Shown piece by piece: positions 63,603-64,000 of a stretch of 64,000 nucleotides of DNA (position 1 is its first letter; every line of letters begins with the position of its first letter). The position numbers were made by a program, and so were the translations under genes. A model generated the notes under the pieces. The model saw nothing but the letters and a program-made list of their open reading frames with translations. It did not search any database and was not told where the DNA came from. Source of the stretch: Ascarosepion bandense (Eukaryota > Mollusca > Cephalopoda > Sepiida > Sepiidae); contig JBBBDQ010000332.1 of assembly GCA_037127315.1 (NCBI GenBank), forward strand, positions 1,452,501-1,516,500. The letters run 5' to 3'.

Positions 63603-64000
63603 TATAGCATTAAATATCAAAACAGCGTTCAGAATTAGTTTGCTGTCAGGTTGGCTGCTTGTCCATACCCGATTAATGTGACCTTTGATAAGTTTAAAAA
63701 AAAAAAGCAGACAAGACATGCCTAAACCTGTGTCTTAATAGAAACACACATTTTAGTCACACTACATGTAATTCTTCTTCATCTGGTATGTTTTTCGCTA
63801 TTTTCTAATTTCAAGCATTTTTTGTCCAGTCTCATTGCGCCCCACCCCAGGATCTAAAACCTAAATCTGACCCACTCACATTTAAGACATCTTCGTACTG
63901 CGAAACCATTTCTATGCCCAGATTTCCTTTGTTCATTTCATGTCAGGATTCAAAATTCAATTATGCCAGGAAAAAAAAAAATAGAAAATGGTGGAAACCA
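63600..64000. other. No recognised feature
   Basis: No coding signal or repeat relative up to the window end. Confidence 0.5.

Overview
This is a eukaryotic, repeat-saturated, AT-rich genomic window with no recognisable host protein-coding gene. Nearly all alignable sequence is mobile-element debris: tRNA-derived SINEs, three non-LTR (LINE) lineages, two Penelope-like elements, non-autonomous Helitrons, Tc1/mariner remnants, foldback and TIR elements, plus dozens of (TA)n, (GA)n, (TG)n and (GAA)n microsatellites. The combination fits a large lophotrochozoan genome, and a cephalopod mollusc such as an octopus is my best guess. That is inference from repeat style, not from a diagnostic gene. 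Family names used here (SINE-A, SINE-B, SINE-C, SINE-T, LINE-A, LINE-B, LINE-C, PLE-1, PLE-2, P1, P2, R1, R2, R3) are local labels defined only by comparing sequences inside this window.

Layout. 0-7 kb: SINE-A cluster, a decayed Tc1 transposase on the minus strand, one apparently complete 5S rRNA gene directly followed by a SINE-A copy, a LINE-A reverse-transcriptase pseudogene and a SINE-B. 7-10.3 kb: a Tc1-like MITE, long compound microsatellites, a SINE-T and a non-autonomous Helitron. 10.6-17.3 kb: LINE-A pieces (one split by a SINE-A), a 1.9-kb LINE-A RT pseudogene, SINE-T, LINE-B and SINE-B. 17.7-19.4 kb: a 1.7-kb polypurine (GAAA-type) tract. 19.5-27.7 kb: mixed SINE/LINE tails, a possible solo LTR, an inverted P1 element and a decayed mariner. 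27.8-34.9 kb: second Helitron, PLE-1 with an open GIY-YIG endonuclease reading frame, PLE-2, and the R3 repeat with two nested LINE fragments. 35-43 kb: LINE-C with a 62-bp tandem array, a nearly identical inverted duplication around a 131-bp minisatellite, and a GA-rich minisatellite. 43-55 kb: R1/R2/R3 repeats, a young LINE-B inserted into LINE-C, and more LINE-A/SINE copies. 55-64 kb: SINE-A copies, a roughly 630-bp foldback element, P1 copies, a 38-bp minisatellite, third Helitron, a TIR transposon, and TA-bracketed fragments.

How the parts relate. SINE-B carries the same 3' tail as LINE-B, the usual sign that a SINE is mobilised by a partner LINE. SINE-B copies differ in having one, two or three copies of an internal unit of about 145 bp. 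LINE-A copies end in GAA-rich tails. A hairpin of fixed architecture (CTGAAGA or CTGATGA, one or two bases, a 5-6 bp stem-loop, then GAAA) recurs in at least four otherwise unrelated repeat families, including the 3' regions of both Penelope-like elements. It resembles a hammerhead ribozyme core but is not canonical. Several elements (SINE-T, PLE-1, a LINE-B scrap) are bracketed on both sides by (TA)n. These are the most interesting structures I found. I see no host operon, pathway or defence system.
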